From Chitinilyticum piscinae (GTDB lineage Bacteria; Pseudomonadota; Gammaproteobacteria; Burkholderiales; Chitinibacteraceae): DNA of 64,000 nucleotides. The notes beneath the pieces are model-generated. The model did no database searches. It worked only from the letters and a program-made list of their open reading frames with translations, and was not told the origin of the DNA. Location: assembly GCF_015223195.1 (NCBI RefSeq), contig NZ_JADFUA010000001.1, positions 434,001 through 498,000 of the forward strand, read 5' to 3'. How positions within the stretch are numbered: the stretch's first letter is position 1; every line of letters starts with the position of its first letter. This document shows, in pieces, positions 61,861 through 64,000 of the stretch. Both the position numbers and the translations under genes were made by a program.

Positions 61861-63673
61861 CGTCGGCCTCCGGCAGGTAGTAAAACTCGAAATTCGGAAA
61901 AGGCAGATTGAGCGCCTGGATGTGATAAAAGGCGTTGTTCTTCTGCTTCTGGTAGTGATAATCGCGTAAATAGCCGGTTGTGACGAAACAATTGTTCAGT
62001 ACACCGCGCATGAACAATCCACTGTGCAGCGCCAGCAAGGGCGCTAGGTCGACGCTGCGCCAGCCCGCGCCAAGCGCGGAAGGTGCGGTGACCAGCCGGC
62101 GGAACAGCTGGTAGCTGAACAGGTGCTCCTGCTTGGTGCGCTGCTCGTCGCCGTAGACCACCGGCGTATCGCGCAGCAGCTGCAGATAGAGCGTGTTGCG
62201 CACCGGCTCGTCGCAGGCCGCGTCCCACACCGCCTCGTTGATGTGCAGGCGCAGCGTGTCGCCGGCCGCGAGCGTGTAGCAGGTGGACGCGCTTTTCAGC
62301 AGCTGCGACGCCAGCGGCACGATGTCATCGTCAATCTGCAGTGCGAACATCTGCGGTGAAAACAACGCCCTTAATCCATCATCAGCAGTGATCAGCTGCG
62401 ATAGTGCGTTCTTGTCGTCGTGCAGGTCACGCGGCAGCAGCACCTCGTTCACCGGAGCAGCCGGCAGCGGTGCCGTAATCGCACTGGCCGGATGGTTGGT
62501 CGCTTGATACCAGCGCGCGTAGTCCTGTTGTTCGGCCGGCGTTTCAAGGGGGTACAGCGCTGGTGCGGCAGAGTACATGGTCTGCTGCAGCGCGCAGGTG
62601 TAGGACTTGCCGCTGCGGTTGTGGAACTTCACCACTGCGCAGCCGGTATTGCAGCGCGACAAATGGCCGCAGCCCCGGCAATCGGCGGCAAAGCCCTGTT
62701 CCTCGTGGATCGCGCGGATTTTCGCAGCGCCAGCCGCCAGCACCTCGTGCACCGGGTCGCTCAGCAAATTCCCGTAACGAAACTCCGGCAGCCCCTGGCC
62801 GCGCACGCAGGAATACACCTCGCCGTCGCCCTGCAGCAGGTAGAACTTTTCGCCGCAGTTGACCGCATTGGTGCAATAGCTGGGAGTGAATTCGTCGAAC
62901 CAGTGGCGGCGCAGGCCTTCTTCCAGCTCGGTGCCGGTGAATTCACGCTGCAGCAGCTCGAACAGCGCCACCTGCTCGGCTTCGCTGGCCGGCGTGAGAA
63001 TCTGCTCGCCCTGATGCGCGCGGTTCAGCTGTGAGGGAAAGGCGAACATCAGATTGAGCTGGTTCATGTCGAAACCCAACTCGCGGTGGATATGCCAGAT
63101 GTCGGCAACCAGCTCGTCCGGCCGCGCCAGGTGCTCGCGGCTCAGCGTCGCCGAGATTTTCTTCGCATGTGGATAGTTTGCCAGCAGGCGCAGATTGGCG
63201 CGCGTGCGCGCCAGCCAGTCTGCGCCGCCACGCGTCACGCGATACTGGCCGTGCAGCGCCAGCGGCAGGTCGATGCTGGCGCTCACCGACACCTTGTGGC
63301 GGTCGAACAAGTCGTAGAGCTGGTGGAAATTGTAGAGATTGGTCTTGATGTGCGGCGCCGACTTGCGGTGGCCATTGGCCTGCAGCACATCGAAGTGCTT
63401 GAGGTAATGCGCACGGATTGTCGTGAACAGGCCATCGAGAACCGCCGGCGGGATCGTCGTCGCCTCGCCGCCGTGCAGCGATACATTGAAGGCCAGCACA
63501 TTCGCCTCGTCCAGCCGCTGCAGCGCAGTCTGCAAGGTATTCACCGCGCGCGCGGCATCGCTTTTCAGGCTGGCAGTGGTCGTCTGCTCACCCAGATAGC
63601 AGTAGCGGCAGCCCAGATTGCAGTTCAGCGTGGGCACATAGAGCAGATGAATCAGGCGCGGACTGGCGTTCAT
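61841..63673 (-). CDS. Radical SAM/SPASM peptide-maturase-like enzyme with C-terminal extension
   Basis: A 610-residue enzyme. The radical SAM cluster motif CNLGCRYC (Cys18, 22, 25) opens the barrel; HGGEAT (about 67) is the SAM-binding GGE motif. A SPASM domain follows with Cys267, Cys273 and Cys289, then Cys332, Cys335, Cys341, Cys345 (CRGCGHLSRCNTGC) and Cys360, enough for two extra iron-sulfur clusters. Residues about 380-610 form an extension I cannot assign. SPASM enzymes typically modify ribosomal peptides by epimerisation or cross-linking. It overlaps the small upstream gene by ATGA and the poly-Asn gene by 20 bases. It may be related to known His-Xaa-Ser or epimerase systems, but I cannot place it. 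Confidence 0.9.
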   Translation of the reverse strand: MNASPRLIHLLYVPTLNCNLGCRYCYLGEQTTTASLKSDAARAVNTLQTALQRLDEANVLAFNVSLHGGEATTIPPAVLDGLFTTIRAHYLKHFDVLQANGHRKSAPHIKTNLYNFHQLYDLFDRHKVSVSASIDLPLALHGQYRVTRGGADWLARTRANLRLLANYPHAKKISATLSREHLARPDELVADIWHIHRELGFDMNQLNLMFAFPSQLNRAHQGEQILTPASEAEQVALFELLQREFTGTELEEGLRRHWFDEFTPSYCTNAVNCGEKFYLLQGDGEVYSCVRGQGLPEFRYGNLLSDPVHEVLAAGAAKIRAIHEEQGFAADCRGCGHLSRCNTGCAVVKFHNRSGKSYTCALQQTMYSAAPALYPLETPAEQQDYARWYQATNHPASAITAPLPAAPVNEVLLPRDLHDDKNALSQLITADDGLRALFSPQMFALQIDDDIVPLASQLLKSASTCYTLAAGDTLRLHINEAVWDAACDEPVRNTLYLQLLRDTPVVYGDEQRTKQEHLFSYQLFRRLVTAPSALGAGWRSVDLAPLLALHSGLFMRGVLNNCFVTTGYLRDYHYQKQKNNAFYHIQALNLPFPNFEFYYLPEADDGDRDA

Positions 63674-63942
63674 TCTTCAGCCACCCCGCGAATTTCGGCC
63701 GCCGGCGCGGCGGCACGGATGTGTTCGAGCAGCCGCCCGCTCACCCGCGCGAACTTGTCTGCCTGATGCCGGGCAATCTTGTCGGGCTTGCGCGCATTGC
63801 TGGGGAAGCGCTCGGCTTCCAGCACGAACATCCTGCCATCCAGATGCGTGAGCAGCAAACGGCGCGCTTCACGCTGCACGCGGCTGACGTTGGCAAAATA
63901 GACCAGATCGTTGCCGGCAAGCAGGTATCGACTGGAAACCAA
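63670..63942 (-). CDS. Small protein of the radical SAM operon (about 90 residues)
   Basis: The frame is open to within four bases of the window edge (GTG at 63996), but the most convincing start is the TTG at 63942, with AGGA seven bases upstream and just inside a dispersed repeat. The product (starts VSSRYLLAGNDLVYF) has beta-strand-like segments and an Arg/Lys-rich helix (SNARKPDKIARHQADKFAR). I do not recognise it. A peptide-recognition (RRE, PqqD-like) role is possible because such small proteins often accompany SPASM maturases, but there is no direct evidence. The stop overlaps the start of the radical SAM gene (ATGA). Confidence 0.6.
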   Translation of the reverse strand: MVSSRYLLAGNDLVYFANVSRVQREARRLLLTHLDGRMFVLEAERFPSNARKPDKIARHQADKFARVSGRLLEHIRAAAPAAEIRGVAEE

Positions 63943-63963
63943 CAGTTTTCCTGAGCTACTGAT

Positions 63964-63985
63964 GGATACCCACCAGTATATTGTC
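63964..63985. repeat. Possible end of a dispersed ATACCC repeat
   Basis: GGATACCCACCAGTATATTG resembles one end of the family. The other end may lie beyond the window. If real, it marks the upstream boundary of the radical SAM operon. Confidence 0.35.
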
Positions 63986-64000
63986 ACCGGCAGCACACCA

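Noticed and set aside
1-64000. tRNA, rRNA, prophage or insertion sequence
   Set aside because: No cloverleaf-like sequences, rRNA conserved segments, transposase or integrase motifs, or flanking direct repeats were seen by eye; a tRNA scan would be needed for certainty.

Overview
The window looks like an origin-proximal chromosome segment of a GC-rich (about 60% by eye) betaproteobacterium. The protein set (Zn-ligand-poor DksA, BPSS1780-type membrane protein, HemL/HemJ, YifB/ComM, LytS/LytTR pair) suggests Neisseriales, perhaps Chitinibacteraceae; that placement is inference. No rRNA, tRNA, CRISPR array, prophage or intact insertion sequence was seen. Housekeeping genes include pta, an argD-like gene, aroG, ruvC, hemL, hemJ, rubredoxin, thiD, parC, parE, tyrS and comM.

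Layout. 0-7.5 kb: end of an unknown gene, an OmpR-type two-component pair, pta, a membrane protein, and an argD-like gene behind a leader that ends in a perfect terminator hairpin, then a GNAT gene. 7.8-14.5 kb: a three-gene signalling operon (a duplicated TPR protein with eroded GGDEF-like domains, a TPR hybrid histidine kinase, a REC-GGDEF protein). 14.7-20 kb: phosphoesterase, DoxX/GST-like pair with a divergent LysR gene, and an AraC/Fsr-type efflux pair. 20-27.8 kb: aroG, a Fur-family regulator with Zn-ligand-poor dksA, a TonB-like gene, ruvC, a CHASE4-GGDEF-EAL protein, a binding protein and an FMN reductase. 27.9-35.2 kb: hemL operon, CYTH, hemJ/M48, rubredoxin, thiD and small genes. 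35.3-42.2 kb: a Cys/Gly-tailed membrane protein, parC, a deoxyribosyltransferase, a soluble chemoreceptor and parE. 42.4-54.3 kb: an orphan RTX protein, unknown proteins, an HPP/MFS/GlxA operon, HDOD, GH16-like, binding protein, aspartyl-protease-like lipoprotein, tyrS. 54.4-61.4 kb: sensor kinase, pirin, comM, an AlgZ/AlgR-like pair with DUF2721.

Three features cross gene boundaries. First, parS-like sites (two perfect, three with one mismatch) lie between 34.5 and 51.4 kb, inside or beside parC and parE, which argues for a ParB-loaded origin domain. Second, a degenerate intergenic hairpin repeat with ends close to CATGGGTAT...ATACCCATG recurs about 14 times and sits in nearly every convergent gene gap of 60-180 bp. 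Third, at the right end a tightly overlapped minus-strand operon encodes a roughly 90-residue protein, a 610-residue radical SAM/SPASM enzyme with an unrecognised C-terminal extension, and a 140-residue protein ending in 15 consecutive asparagines. The third is the best candidate for an undescribed system: a peptide-maturation cassette with a poly-Asn substrate.
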